From: Afipia sp. Root123D2
GTDB lineage: Bacteria; Pseudomonadota; Alphaproteobacteria; Rhizobiales; Xanthobacteraceae
Assembly: GCF_001425835.1 (NCBI RefSeq)
Contig: NZ_LMDP01000003.1
Span: 628,001 to 692,000, forward strand
Direction: 5' to 3'
DNA: 64,000 nucleotides
Below the pieces are notes generated by a model. That model ran no database searches. It was not told the DNA's origin and was given only the letters and a program-made list of their open reading frames with translations. The position numbers were made by a program, and so were the translations under genes. Positions 20,889-29,628 of this stretch are shown here, piece after piece; position 1 is the stretch's first letter, and each line of letters starts with the position of its first letter.

Positions 20889-22001
20889 GTGCCGTCAGAC
20901 TCCGACAACCCTCCAAGTCCTCAGCCATCGGCGAACCAATTGCCGGTGCCGGTGCAGCACGGCGAGGTCCTGCGCCCACCATCCGAGATGTGGCTGATGC
21001 GCGCGCTGCGCACCCTGTTCGGCTGGAAGGCCGGATCGGCGCGCGCCGACCTGCAGGTGGTGCTCGACGCCACCACGCCCGATGAAAACAGTTTCACCAC
21101 CGTCGAGCGCACGATGCTGCGCAACATCCTCGGGCTGCACGACCGGCGCATCGCGGACGTGATGATCCCCCGCGCCGACATTGTCGCGATCAAGCGCGAC
21201 ATCTCGCTCGGCGAACTGATGAGCGTGTTCGAAAGCGCGGGCCATTCGCGCCTCGTCGTCTACAACGATACGCTCGATGATCCGGAAGGTGTCGTCCACA
21301 TTCGCGATCTGCTGTCGTTCATGGCGGTGAAGGCCAAGGTCGATCCCGCCGTCAACGCCAAGCGCAAGAAGCCGTTTCCCGCGGGGCTCGATCTGCGCTC
21401 GGTCAATCTCAGCGTGAAGCTGTCGGACGCCAGCCTGATGCGCAAGCTGCTTTATGTGCCGCCGTCAATGCCGGCCATCGACCTGCTGGCGCAGATGCAG
21501 GCGACGCGAATCCACCTCGCGCTGGTGGTCGACGAATACGGCGGCACCGACGGCCTGGTCTCGATCGAGGACATCGTTGAGCAGATCGTCGGCGAAATCG
21601 ACGATGAACACGATGGCGATGAATCTCCCACGATCGTTCGTCAGGGCGACAACTCCTTCATCGCGGATGGCCGCGCCAGCCTCGATGAGGTGAAATCCAT
21701 GGTCGGCGCGGAATTCAACACCGGCGAAGCAGGCGAAGAGGTCGACACGCTCGGCGGCTATCTCGTCACTCAGGTGGGGCGACTGCCGGTCCGTGGAGAG
21801 ATCATCTCCGGTCCCGGCGATTTCGAGATCGAGGTGCTCGATGCCGATCCGCGCCGCGTCAAGCGGGTGCGCATCGGCACGCGCAAGGAACGCTCCAACC
21901 TGCGTCATCGCGAATTGCGACGGCGGGAAGCGGCCGCGGATGCCGCCAGTACCACGCCGAACGAAGCGAACACCCGGCCGCCGGACAGCCGCGCGTCATG
22001 A
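20889..22001 (+). CDS. CorC/HlyC-family CBS-domain protein
   Basis: A 370-residue soluble protein with a CBS domain pair (RIADVMIPRADIVAIK and VDEYGGTDGLVSIEDIVEQIVGEIDDE) and a C-terminal CorC/HlyC transporter-associated domain. The family is linked to magnesium/cobalt efflux, and the 'hemolysin' name of relatives should not be taken as a toxin function. GTG start at 20889, directly after the ybeY stop. Its last bases overlap the lnt start (ATGA). The acidic and polar C-terminal tail looks disordered. Confidence 0.93.
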   Translation: MPSDSDNPPSPQPSANQLPVPVQHGEVLRPPSEMWLMRALRTLFGWKAGSARADLQVVLDATTPDENSFTTVERTMLRNILGLHDRRIADVMIPRADIVAIKRDISLGELMSVFESAGHSRLVVYNDTLDDPEGVVHIRDLLSFMAVKAKVDPAVNAKRKKPFPAGLDLRSVNLSVKLSDASLMRKLLYVPPSMPAIDLLAQMQATRIHLALVVDEYGGTDGLVSIEDIVEQIVGEIDDEHDGDESPTIVRQGDNSFIADGRASLDEVKSMVGAEFNTGEAGEEVDTLGGYLVTQVGRLPVRGEIISGPGDFEIEVLDADPRRVKRVRIGTRKERSNLRHRELRRREAAADAASTTPNEANTRPPDSRAS

Positions 22002-23614
22002 AGTTCGTGAACGCTCCTCTCGCCTCGTTTGGCCTTGCGACAATTCTCGCCTGGGGCTGGAAGCGCGCGGCGATTGCGTTTGTCGCCGGGGCTGCGTCCG
22101 CGCTGGCGATGGCGCCGATCAACGCGTGGCCGATTCTGTTCGTCACCTTCCCCGTCATGATCTGGCTGATCGACGGCGCCGGCGCTGGACGGCTCGGCGG
22201 AATTCCGGCGGCGGCGCTCAGCGGCTGGTGGTTCGGCTTCGGCTATTTCATCGCCGGACTGTACTGGATCGGATTTGCCTTTCTGGTCGATGCCGAAACA
22301 TTCGCGTGGCTGCTGCCGTTCGCGGTCGCGGGCCTGCCGGCATTGCTCGCGCTGTTCATGGCGCTCGGCTTCGCGCTGGCGCGGCTGATCTGGACGCGGG
22401 ACGCCAGCCGGATTCTCGCGCTCGCCGCCGCGCTGACCTTGAGCGAATGGCTGCGCGGCCACATCCTGTCGGGATTTCCCTGGAACACGTTCGGCTATGC
22501 GCTGACCGAACCGCTGGCACTGGCGCAAACGGCCTCGCTGATCGGCATCTGGGGCCTGACGTTTCTCGCTGTCGCCATTTTCGCAAGCCCGGCCGTCCTG
22601 ATCGACGACCGCGGTATCACGCGGCGGCCGTGGCTGCCGCTCGCCGCATCGCTCGCCGTGCTGATCGCGATGGGTGCCTATGGTGCGGTCCGGTTGTCGT
22701 CGCACCCCACGCATCTTGTCGACAAGGTGAAGCTGCGCCTGATGCAGCCGGATCTGCAGCAGGATGTGAAGTTCAATTACAGTGCGAAAAAAGCGGTGAT
22801 GGAAAAGTATCTCGCGCTGTCCGACCGTTCCACCGGACCTCATTCGACCGGCGTGAAAGACACCACCGTCCTGATCTGGCCGGAATCGGCGTTTCCATTT
22901 TTCCTCGCGCGTGAAGCCGACGCGATGGCGCAGATCGCCGACTTCCTGCCGCCCGGAACGACGCTGATCACCGGCGCCGTCCGCCCGCCTGATCTGCCGG
23001 CTGGCGCCAAAATCACCCGCGCCTACAATTCGATCTACGTCATCGGCAACGACGGCACGGTGCTGTCGGTTTACGACAAGCTGCATCTGGTGCCGTTCGG
23101 CGAGTACCTGCCGTTTCAGAGCGCGATGGAAAAACTCGGCTTCGTTCAATTGACCAAGATGCGCGGCGGCTTCATCCCCGGAACACGGCGGCGCGTCATG
23201 GAGATTCCAAACGCGCCGCAGGTGCTGCCGCTAATCTGCTATGAGGCGATCTTCTCCGGCGCCATTGTGCCGCGTGGCGAACGTCCCGGCTGGATCGTGA
23301 ACGTCACCAATGACGGCTGGTTCGGCATCAGTTCAGGCCCCTACCAGCATCTGCAACAGGCACGACTGCGCGCGATCGAGGAAGGGCTGCCGCTAGTGCG
23401 CGCCGCCAACACCGGCATCTCGGCGGTGATCGATCCGGTTGGCCGCGTCGTTGCTCACCTGACGCTCGGCAACGAGAGTGTGCTGGATTCCGGATTGCCT
23501 GCGGCAATCTCGCCGCCGCCGTTCACCCGCACCGGCGACATTCCGGCTGCAATCCTCGCCGCGGTTTCGGCGCTCGTCGCCATCCGACGACGTAAAGCTG
23601 GAAAAATGCAATAG
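21998..23614 (+). CDS. lnt: Apolipoprotein N-acyltransferase
   Basis: Inner-membrane enzyme adding the third acyl chain to lipoproteins. The N-terminal part has about six to seven membrane segments. The periplasmic nitrilase-like domain has the Glu-Lys-Cys triad in WPESAFPF, YDKLHLVPFGEYLP and ICYEAIF. The 538-residue length is normal. It is translationally coupled to corC by a four-base overlap. Confidence 0.96.
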   Translation: MKFVNAPLASFGLATILAWGWKRAAIAFVAGAASALAMAPINAWPILFVTFPVMIWLIDGAGAGRLGGIPAAALSGWWFGFGYFIAGLYWIGFAFLVDAETFAWLLPFAVAGLPALLALFMALGFALARLIWTRDASRILALAAALTLSEWLRGHILSGFPWNTFGYALTEPLALAQTASLIGIWGLTFLAVAIFASPAVLIDDRGITRRPWLPLAASLAVLIAMGAYGAVRLSSHPTHLVDKVKLRLMQPDLQQDVKFNYSAKKAVMEKYLALSDRSTGPHSTGVKDTTVLIWPESAFPFFLAREADAMAQIADFLPPGTTLITGAVRPPDLPAGAKITRAYNSIYVIGNDGTVLSVYDKLHLVPFGEYLPFQSAMEKLGFVQLTKMRGGFIPGTRRRVMEIPNAPQVLPLICYEAIFSGAIVPRGERPGWIVNVTNDGWFGISSGPYQHLQQARLRAIEEGLPLVRAANTGISAVIDPVGRVVAHLTLGNESVLDSGLPAAISPPPFTRTGDIPAAILAAVSALVAIRRRKAGKMQ

Positions 23615-23720
23615 TCCAATTCGCATGATGGCAGCGGGCTAATATCCCTCGCGGCATCCCTCGAACGAGTTATGCGACAACGCTTTAACCTAAATTCTTC
23701 ATTACATCCGCGACAAAGGT

Positions 23721-23750
23721 TTGACGGTACCGGCGGAAACGGCGTATTCC
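23721..23750 (+). promoter_or_regulatory. Candidate sigma-70-type promoter of the XRE gene
   Basis: TTGACG at 23721-23726 and TATTCC at 23745-23750 are separated by 18 bases and lie about 60 bases before the regulator's start codon. This is a match by eye only. Confidence 0.35.
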
Positions 23751-23811
23751 ATCAGTGTTTCTCGCAATAGTAGTGACGGCAATCCAGCAGGAATGCAGAG
23801 AGACTTCGGTG

Positions 23812-24228
23812 ATGTCGACGAAAACGCCCAATCCCGTTGACAAGTATGTCGGCAGCCGCGTGCGGATGCGCCGTATCATGCTGGGCATGAGTCAGGAAAA
23901 GCTCGGCGAAGCGCTGGGCCTGACGTTTCAGCAAATTCAGAAATATGAAAAAGGCACCAACCGGATTGGTGCCAGCCGGCTGCAGCAGATTTCCGACATC
24001 ATTCAGGTGCCGGTTTCATTCTTCTTTGAGGGCGGCCCGACAACGACGACGAATGCCGCCGGCATGGCGGAAGCGCCATCGCCGGCTTACGTGTCGGATT
24101 TTCTCGCCACGTCCGAAGGACTGGCTTTGACCCGCGCGTTCACGCGCATCACCGATCCCAAGCTCCGCCGCAGCATCGTCGACCTCGTCGAACAGATGGC
24201 ATCGCGCGAACTTCCCGATCGCCGCTGA
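23812..24228 (+). CDS. XRE-family (helix-turn-helix) transcriptional regulator
   Basis: A 138-residue protein with an N-terminal HTH_3 domain: VGSRVRMRRIMLGMSQEKLGEALGLTFQQIQKYEKGTNRIGASRL, given here only as landmarks from about residue 12 to 56. It continues with SDIIQVPVSFFFEG and a helical C-terminus. This type is conserved in alphaproteobacteria, often between lnt and metK/trmB, and in Caulobacter and rhizobia relatives affect cell-cycle or stress genes. The ATG at 23812 is chosen; the frame is open upstream but not protein-like. Confidence 0.9.
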   Translation: MSTKTPNPVDKYVGSRVRMRRIMLGMSQEKLGEALGLTFQQIQKYEKGTNRIGASRLQQISDIIQVPVSFFFEGGPTTTTNAAGMAEAPSPAYVSDFLATSEGLALTRAFTRITDPKLRRSIVDLVEQMASRELPDRR

Positions 24229-24292
24229 TATTTTGACAGACAAGCAGCGGCGCTCGCGTGCATTCCTCGCCGCCGGCGAACGCGGATCAAAG

Positions 24293-25036
24293 ATGACAGC
24301 TCACGCCACTCCCCTTTCCGATGACACCGCCGATCCATCCGCCACACACGCGCATGGCTCGTTCTTCGGCCGCCGCAAGGGACACAAACTCCGCCCCCAT
24401 CACGCCGACCTCATCGCGCATCTCTTGCCGCGGCTTGCACTCGACATCGGTCAACCAGCTCCGGACGATCTGACGGCGCTATTCGATTCATCGCTCGATA
24501 ACGTGCGTCTCGAAATCGGATTCGGAGGCGGCGAACATCTCATCGCCGAAGCGCTGGCCTTTCCGCAAACCGGATTCATCGGCTGCGAGCCGTACGTCAA
24601 CGGCATGGCGAAGATCCTTGCGCAGATCGAGGCGCATAACATCACCAACATCCGCCTGTTCGCCGGCGATGCGGCCGAACTCGTCGCCTGGGCACCGGCG
24701 TCATCGCTGGCACGGATCGACCTCATCCATCCCGATCCATGGCCGAAGCGCCGTCACTGGAAACGCCGCTTCGTGCAGGACGCAACCGTCGGCGCGATGG
24801 CTCGGATCCTGAAGAACGGCGGCGAATTTCGCTTCGTCAGCGACATCGACAGCTATTGCGCGTGGACGCTGGCGCATCTGATGCGTGCAACGGATTTTCG
24901 CTGGACCGCCGAGCGCGCCGATGATTGGCGGCAGCCGTGGCCGGGCTATACCATGACGCGTTACGGCACCAAGGCCGCACGCGAAGGCCGAAAGGCGGCG
25001 TACCTGATTTTCCGACGCGGGAAGCGATCAGGTTAG
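24293..25036 (+). CDS. trmB: tRNA (guanine-N7-)-methyltransferase
   Basis: SAM-dependent enzyme making m7G46 in tRNA. The 247 residues contain the SAM loop LEIGFGGGEHLI and the family signature IHPDPWPKRRHWKRR, plus FRFVSDIDSYCAW. The ATG at 24293 follows GGATCAAAG; a TTG 60 bases upstream in frame lacks a ribosome site. It follows the XRE gene directly; metK, which often sits between these two in relatives, is absent here. Confidence 0.95.
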   Translation: MTAHATPLSDDTADPSATHAHGSFFGRRKGHKLRPHHADLIAHLLPRLALDIGQPAPDDLTALFDSSLDNVRLEIGFGGGEHLIAEALAFPQTGFIGCEPYVNGMAKILAQIEAHNITNIRLFAGDAAELVAWAPASSLARIDLIHPDPWPKRRHWKRRFVQDATVGAMARILKNGGEFRFVSDIDSYCAWTLAHLMRATDFRWTAERADDWRQPWPGYTMTRYGTKAAREGRKAAYLIFRRGKRSG

Positions 25037-25061
25037 ACGCAGATCAGACAGACTTTGCAGA

Positions 25062-26153
25062 TCAGACAGACTTGGCGGCTTCCCGCGCACGCCAGAAAGC
25101 CAGAACCCGCACAGCGGTGGTCGGCGACAGGCGCTCGAAATTCACCCGCGCCTCTTCGATGTCCGGCGCCGATGGCGTCTTGCCGGGACCGAGCCGCAGC
25201 ACGATCAGGGTACGCACCGTCGCCCATTCGAGGCCGATCGATTTGCCGAGGATGAGAATCGGATCGTAGCGATCGCCCAGCACCAGCTGATCGACACTTG
25301 AAATCCGTACACCCGACATCACCGACAGGGCCGCGACCGCATGCTCGTATCTGTGCTCGCGCGAAAAACGCAGCAGCGCCGCCTCGTCCAATCCACCGGC
25401 ATGGTGCAGCGCCAGGATCTCACGTTGCGCCGGTGCGAAATCGCGCTGGGCAAGTTGCGCTTTCGGCGCGCCCGAAATTTCGACCATCGCCTTGCTGATC
25501 GCAACCTTGCGGTCCGGCTTCGCGGCCTCCCGCAAGCGGCGGCGCACGATGTCAACCGAGTTCGTCAGCAGATCCTTGAGCGACGACGGCGAGATGTCGT
25601 CGCGCTGCCCAACCGTCAGCGCCAGAATCCCGTCGTCGGCCGCACGCTTGATCAATCCGGAATAGCCGCTGGCGGAAAATCTGGCACCGGAGTTTTGCGC
25701 CACCGCGCGCACAATATCGCGATCGCCGCGGCGAACGATGACGTCGGTCACAACCGTCGGCAACGTTGCCCGCGTCGATATGGCTGCCAGATGTGCCTGG
25801 CCTTTCATGCGCGCGACCTCGACCAGCGTCGCATCGTCGATTTGCGGCGAGCGGCTGAGGACCGGTCCGGCGATCTTGATCTCATCCTCGCGGGCGAGAT
25901 GGCGCATCAACCCCGGAGGCGCATTGCCGAGCTCGGACAAGCGTCCGGCGAGAGCAGCGCGCGCTTCGCGTTCGGACGTGGAGATGAGTCCGGTGAGAAC
26001 ATCGTCGAAGATCGCGACATGCTGCGCTTCGAAGTGCGCGGCACCGCGCAGAAACAGGTCCGAAATCCGGGCGATGGCCGCCGCTCGGGCTTCTGGGCTG
26101 CCATTTCTGACGATGTCGTCGAGTTCGGGAAATAGAGAAGAGGCTGCTGCCAT
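25062..26153 (-). CDS. DUF2336 domain-containing protein
   Basis: A 363-residue, mostly helical protein with no membrane segment. Its repeat-like N-terminal half ([40 protein letters not shown]) matches the pattern of the DUF2336 family found mainly in alphaproteobacteria. The function is unknown; the fold resembles HEAT-type helical repeats. It converges with trmB at 25 bases distance and its start is divergent from the rimP leader. Confidence 0.85.
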   Translation of the reverse strand: MAAASSLFPELDDIVRNGSPEARAAAIARISDLFLRGAAHFEAQHVAIFDDVLTGLISTSEREARAALAGRLSELGNAPPGLMRHLAREDEIKIAGPVLSRSPQIDDATLVEVARMKGQAHLAAISTRATLPTVVTDVIVRRGDRDIVRAVAQNSGARFSASGYSGLIKRAADDGILALTVGQRDDISPSSLKDLLTNSVDIVRRRLREAAKPDRKVAISKAMVEISGAPKAQLAQRDFAPAQREILALHHAGGLDEAALLRFSREHRYEHAVAALSVMSGVRISSVDQLVLGDRYDPILILGKSIGLEWATVRTLIVLRLGPGKTPSAPDIEEARVNFERLSPTTAVRVLAFWRAREAAKSV

Positions 26154-26483
26154 GAAGTCGGGCCCGGGAAACCTGGCACGAATTTAGGCAGCCGGTGTGA
26201 AGGAAGGGTTAGCTGCCGGACGCGTCCAGCGGTTCCGGCGCTCTCTCGGCCCTTGCCGGGGTGCTGGAAAACCGCTATATTCGCGTCAGTTATAAATTCT
26301 CATACGGATCGCGTAGGAGAGTGGGCCCCGCCGGGACCCGCTCTTTTTTATTACTTGGTGGCCGGACGGGCCAAATGCCGTCCCAAAACCCGGACCGCTT
26401 CCAGACCGTGGGGTTCATCGGGAACCCCGACAGACAGCCAACGATATCCGACAACAGAGCACCTGCGACCACACCGACCGGAC
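26154..26483 (+). promoter_or_regulatory. 330-base non-coding region: leader of the rimP-nusA-infB operon
   Basis: No convincing gene. The left part separates the divergent DUF2336 gene. The right part is the leader of the long transcription/translation operon and contains the hairpin at 26318-26349 described separately. An open frame runs through from 26253 in phase with rimP, but its residues show no family similarity. Confidence 0.7.
26318..26349 (+). terminator. Terminator-like hairpin (probable attenuator) in the rimP leader
   Basis: AGAGTGGGCCCC at 26318-26329 folds on GGGACCCGCTCT at 26333-26344, with one C-A mismatch, one G-U and a 3-base loop, followed by a run of six T. It is a textbook intrinsic terminator placed about 135 bases before rimP, in front of the operon that encodes NusA, a termination factor. 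Attenuation control is therefore likely (inference); comparable hairpins precede rimP in other alphaproteobacteria. Confidence 0.75.
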
Positions 26484-27251
26484 ATGACCGACCCAACCAC
26501 CGCTTCTCACGGCGCTGACCTGATTGCCGAACCACGTCTGGTGGTCGAGCCGGGCATGGGTGCGCGCGTCGCGGCCGTGGCGGGACCGGTGCTTGAGGGA
26601 ATGGGCTATCGGCTGGTCCGCATCCGCGTCTCCGGCGAGGCCGGCTGCACCGTCCAGATCATGGCGGAACGGCCTGATGGAACCATGCTGATTGAGGATT
26701 GCGAGGCGATCTCGAAGGCGCTGTCCCCGGTGATGGATGTCGCTGACCCGATCCAGCGCGCCTATCGCCTCGAAATTTCGTCTCCCGGCATCGACCGGCC
26801 GCTGGTGCGCCGTTCCGATTTCGAGCGCTATACCGGCCATCTGGTGAAAATCGACATGGCCGTGCCGCATGACGGCCGCAAGCGGTTTCGCGGCATCCTG
26901 CAGGGCGTCGAGGGTGCCGGCATCCGGCTCATTCGCGATGATGTGCGCGAAGGTCAGGACCGCGATGTGTTATTGACCATGGAAGATATTTCAGACGCGC
27001 GGCTGGTTCTGACCGACGAGCTGATCGCGGAATCGATGCGCCGCGGCCGCGACGCGGAACGGGAGATCCTGGAAAGCTCAGGAATCGTGCCCGAGCCGCC
27101 GGCGCACGCCAAGAAAGCCCGCGAACAACGCGACCTTTCGAAAAGCCACAAGCCGAAGCCGAAAGCCGCACCGAAGAACACCAAGGAACATCGCCTCGCC
27201 GCTGACAAGAAGAAGCGCGCAGGCACAACGGACCACCACGAAGGAGACTGA
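26484..27251 (+). CDS. rimP: RimP ribosome maturation factor with a long lysine-rich tail
   Basis: Needed for 30S subunit maturation. Residues ~15-180 are the RimP core ([41 protein letters not shown]). After that comes a ~75-residue tail rich in Lys, Ala and charged residues ([20 protein letters not shown]). At 255 residues it is clearly longer than the ~150-residue E. coli protein. The ATG at 26484 gives the family N-terminus. nusA starts three bases after the stop. Confidence 0.95.
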   Translation: MTDPTTASHGADLIAEPRLVVEPGMGARVAAVAGPVLEGMGYRLVRIRVSGEAGCTVQIMAERPDGTMLIEDCEAISKALSPVMDVADPIQRAYRLEISSPGIDRPLVRRSDFERYTGHLVKIDMAVPHDGRKRFRGILQGVEGAGIRLIRDDVREGQDRDVLLTMEDISDARLVLTDELIAESMRRGRDAEREILESSGIVPEPPAHAKKAREQRDLSKSHKPKPKAAPKNTKEHRLAADKKKRAGTTDHHEGD

Positions 27252-27254
27252 GCC

Positions 27255-28859
27255 ATGGCCGCTGTCAGCGCCAACAAGCTTGAACTGCTGCAGATCGCCG
27301 ACGCCGTCGCACGCGAGAAGTCGATCGACCGGTCGATCGTGATCGCGGCCATGGAAGACGCGATCGCCAAGGCCGCCCGCGCTCGCTACGGCTCGGAGAC
27401 CGACGTGCACGCCGAGATCGACGCCAAGAAGGGCGAGTTGCGGCTGTCGCGCCACATGCTGGTGGTCGAGCAGGTCGAAAATCCGTCGAACCAGATTTCG
27501 CTCGCCGATGCACGCCGCGCCAATCCGGGCGCCCAGGTCGGCGACACCATCGCCGACACCCTGCCGCCGCTGGAATACGGCCGCATCGCCGCGCAGTCAG
27601 CCAAGCAGGTGATCGTGCAGAAGGTCCGCGAAGCCGAGCGTGACCGCCAGTATCAGGAATTCAAGGACCGCATCGGCGAGATCGTCAATGGCATCGTCAA
27701 GCGCGTCGAATACGGCAGCGTCATCGTCGACCTCGGTCGTGGTGAAGCGATCGTGCGCCGCGACGAAATGCTTCCGCGCGAAGTGTTCCGCAACGGCGAC
27801 CGTGTCCGCGCCTATATCTTCGACGTCCGCCGCGAAACCCGCGGCCCGCAGATCTTTCTGTCGCGCACCCATCCGCAGTTCATGGCGAAGCTGTTCGCGC
27901 AGGAAGTGCCGGAAATCTATGACGGCATCGTTGAAATCAAGGCGGTGGCCCGCGATCCGGGCTCGCGCGCGAAGATCGGCGTGATTTCCCGCGATTCCTC
28001 GGTCGATCCGGTCGGTGCCTGCGTCGGTATGCGCGGCTCGCGCGTGCAGGCCGTGGTCAACGAGTTGCAGGGCGAGAAGATCGACATCATTCCGTGGTCG
28101 CAGGACATCGCCACCTTCGTCGTCAACGCGCTGGCGCCGGCGGAAGTCGCGAAAGTGGTCATCGACGAGGACCGCGAACGCATTGAAGTCGTCGTTCCGG
28201 ATACCCAATTATCCCTTGCGATCGGCCGTCGCGGGCAGAACGTTCGTCTTGCCTCGCAGTTGACCGGCTGGGACATCGACATTCTCACCGAGCAGGAAGA
28301 ATCCGAGCGCCGTCAGGCTGACTTCGAGAATTCGACCCGGGTGTTCATGGAAGCGCTCAATGTCGACGAGGTCGTGGGCCAGTTGCTCGCGTCCGAAGGT
28401 TTCTCCTCGGTCGAGGAACTGGCATTGGTCGATCCGCGCGAACTCTCGAGCATCGAGGGCTTCGACGAAGAGACCGCCAGCGAGTTGCAAAGCCGCGCCC
28501 GCGAATATCTCGAACAACTCGAGGCCGAACTCGAGTCCAAGCGAAAGGAACTCGGCGTGGACGATGCGTTGAAGACAGTGCCGGGCGTCACCTCGAAGAT
28601 GCTGGTCAAGTTCGGCGAGAACGACATCAAGACCGTCGAGGATCTCGCGGGCTGCGCCACCGACGATCTCGTCGGCTGGGTGGAACGCAAGGATGGCGAG
28701 GCCGTCAAGCACGCCGGTATCCTCGACGCCACGGAAGTGTCGCGCGAAGACGCCGAAGCCATCATCATGCAGGCGCGCGTCGTCGCAGGCTGGATTTCAG
28801 AAGCCGATCTGGCGAAACCGGCCGAGGAGGCCGAGGCCGCCGAAGAAAATCCGGCTTAA
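27255..28859 (+). CDS. nusA: Transcription termination/antitermination factor NusA
   Basis: RNA polymerase-binding elongation factor. The 534 residues show an N-terminal polymerase-binding domain, S1 ([21 protein letters not shown]), two KH domains ([19 protein letters not shown] and [19 protein letters not shown]) and C-terminal helix-hairpin-helix acidic repeats ([30 protein letters not shown]). The C-terminal repeats are the proteobacterial form. Tight spacing to rimP and ylxR marks one operon. Confidence 0.98.
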   Translation: MAAVSANKLELLQIADAVAREKSIDRSIVIAAMEDAIAKAARARYGSETDVHAEIDAKKGELRLSRHMLVVEQVENPSNQISLADARRANPGAQVGDTIADTLPPLEYGRIAAQSAKQVIVQKVREAERDRQYQEFKDRIGEIVNGIVKRVEYGSVIVDLGRGEAIVRRDEMLPREVFRNGDRVRAYIFDVRRETRGPQIFLSRTHPQFMAKLFAQEVPEIYDGIVEIKAVARDPGSRAKIGVISRDSSVDPVGACVGMRGSRVQAVVNELQGEKIDIIPWSQDIATFVVNALAPAEVAKVVIDEDRERIEVVVPDTQLSLAIGRRGQNVRLASQLTGWDIDILTEQEESERRQADFENSTRVFMEALNVDEVVGQLLASEGFSSVEELALVDPRELSSIEGFDEETASELQSRAREYLEQLEAELESKRKELGVDDALKTVPGVTSKMLVKFGENDIKTVEDLAGCATDDLVGWVERKDGEAVKHAGILDATEVSREDAEAIIMQARVVAGWISEADLAKPAEEAEAAEENPA

Positions 28860-28875
28860 GGGACATGACCCGCGC

Positions 28876-29568
28876 ATGCTTGCAATCGCCGATCTCACAG
28901 AGATGGACGACGGTCCCCGGACAAAATCCGGGACCGAACGCATGTGCGCGGTCACCCGGCAGGTCCAGCCGATCGACGAGCTGATCCGCTTTGTTCTCTC
29001 GCCGTCCGGCGAGGTAATCGCCGATCTGAAGCGCAAGCTGCCCGGCCGGGGCCTGTGGGTGTCATTGTCGCGGGCGACCGTCGACGAGGCCGTCCGGCGC
29101 GGCGTTTTCGCCAGAAGTTTCAAGAAGCCGGTTCAAGTGTCACCGGCGCTTGCCGCCGATACCGAGACAATGCTGGTGCGCGGCGTGGCCGAGGCGCTGG
29201 CGATGGCGGGTAAGGCTCGCCAGGTGGTCAGCGGCTATGCGAAAACGGAAGCCGCCCTTGAGGCTGGCGAGGCGGTGGCCCTGATCCATGCGTCGGACGG
29301 CGCGAACGACGGAATCCGCAAGCTGGATGCCAAATTGGCCGCTTTGAGCCGGGAAAATCCGGAAAAAACGGTGAATTTGCCAGTCGTCAGGGCATTAACG
29401 ACGGACGAATTGGATTTGGCCCTAGGGCGGTCAAATGTGGTACATGCTGCCCTGCTCGCGGGCCCGGCAAGCAAAACCTTCTTAGCCCGTTGTCAAACGC
29501 TCGACCGCTTCCGGCAACCTGCCGGGAACGGGAACGGCGCGAAGAACGGGCGCACGACCGACGCTTGA
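28876..29568 (+). CDS. YlxR (DUF448) RNA-binding protein with L7Ae-like C-terminal domain
   Basis: A 230-residue protein. The N-terminal part (ERMCAVTRQVQPIDELIRFV, then LPGRGLWVSLSRATVDEAV) is the YlxR domain. The C-terminal part (LAMAGKARQVVSGYAKTEAAL, AVALIHASDGANDG) looks like an L7Ae-type RNA-binding fold. The fusion is common in alphaproteobacteria. Its place between nusA and infB is the conserved position of ylxR. The exact role is unclear; RNA binding is likely. The ATG at 28876 follows AAGGGA at 28858-28863. Confidence 0.9.
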   Translation: MLAIADLTEMDDGPRTKSGTERMCAVTRQVQPIDELIRFVLSPSGEVIADLKRKLPGRGLWVSLSRATVDEAVRRGVFARSFKKPVQVSPALAADTETMLVRGVAEALAMAGKARQVVSGYAKTEAALEAGEAVALIHASDGANDGIRKLDAKLAALSRENPEKTVNLPVVRALTTDELDLALGRSNVVHAALLAGPASKTFLARCQTLDRFRQPAGNGNGAKNGRTTDA

Positions 29569-29628
29569 TATTCACGCTTAAAACTGGCGCTTGGCTTTCA
29601 AGCACACGAACGAGATTAGGACTGTTGA

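Noticed and set aside
20889-22001. Calling the CBS protein a hemolysin
   Set aside because: The name comes from old annotations of relatives; domains are CBS plus CorC/HlyC with no secretion or pore features.
26253-26483. An N-terminal extension of rimP through the leader hairpin
   Set aside because: The hairpin and T run would be coding, and the residues have no RimP similarity; the ATG at 26484 gives the family start.
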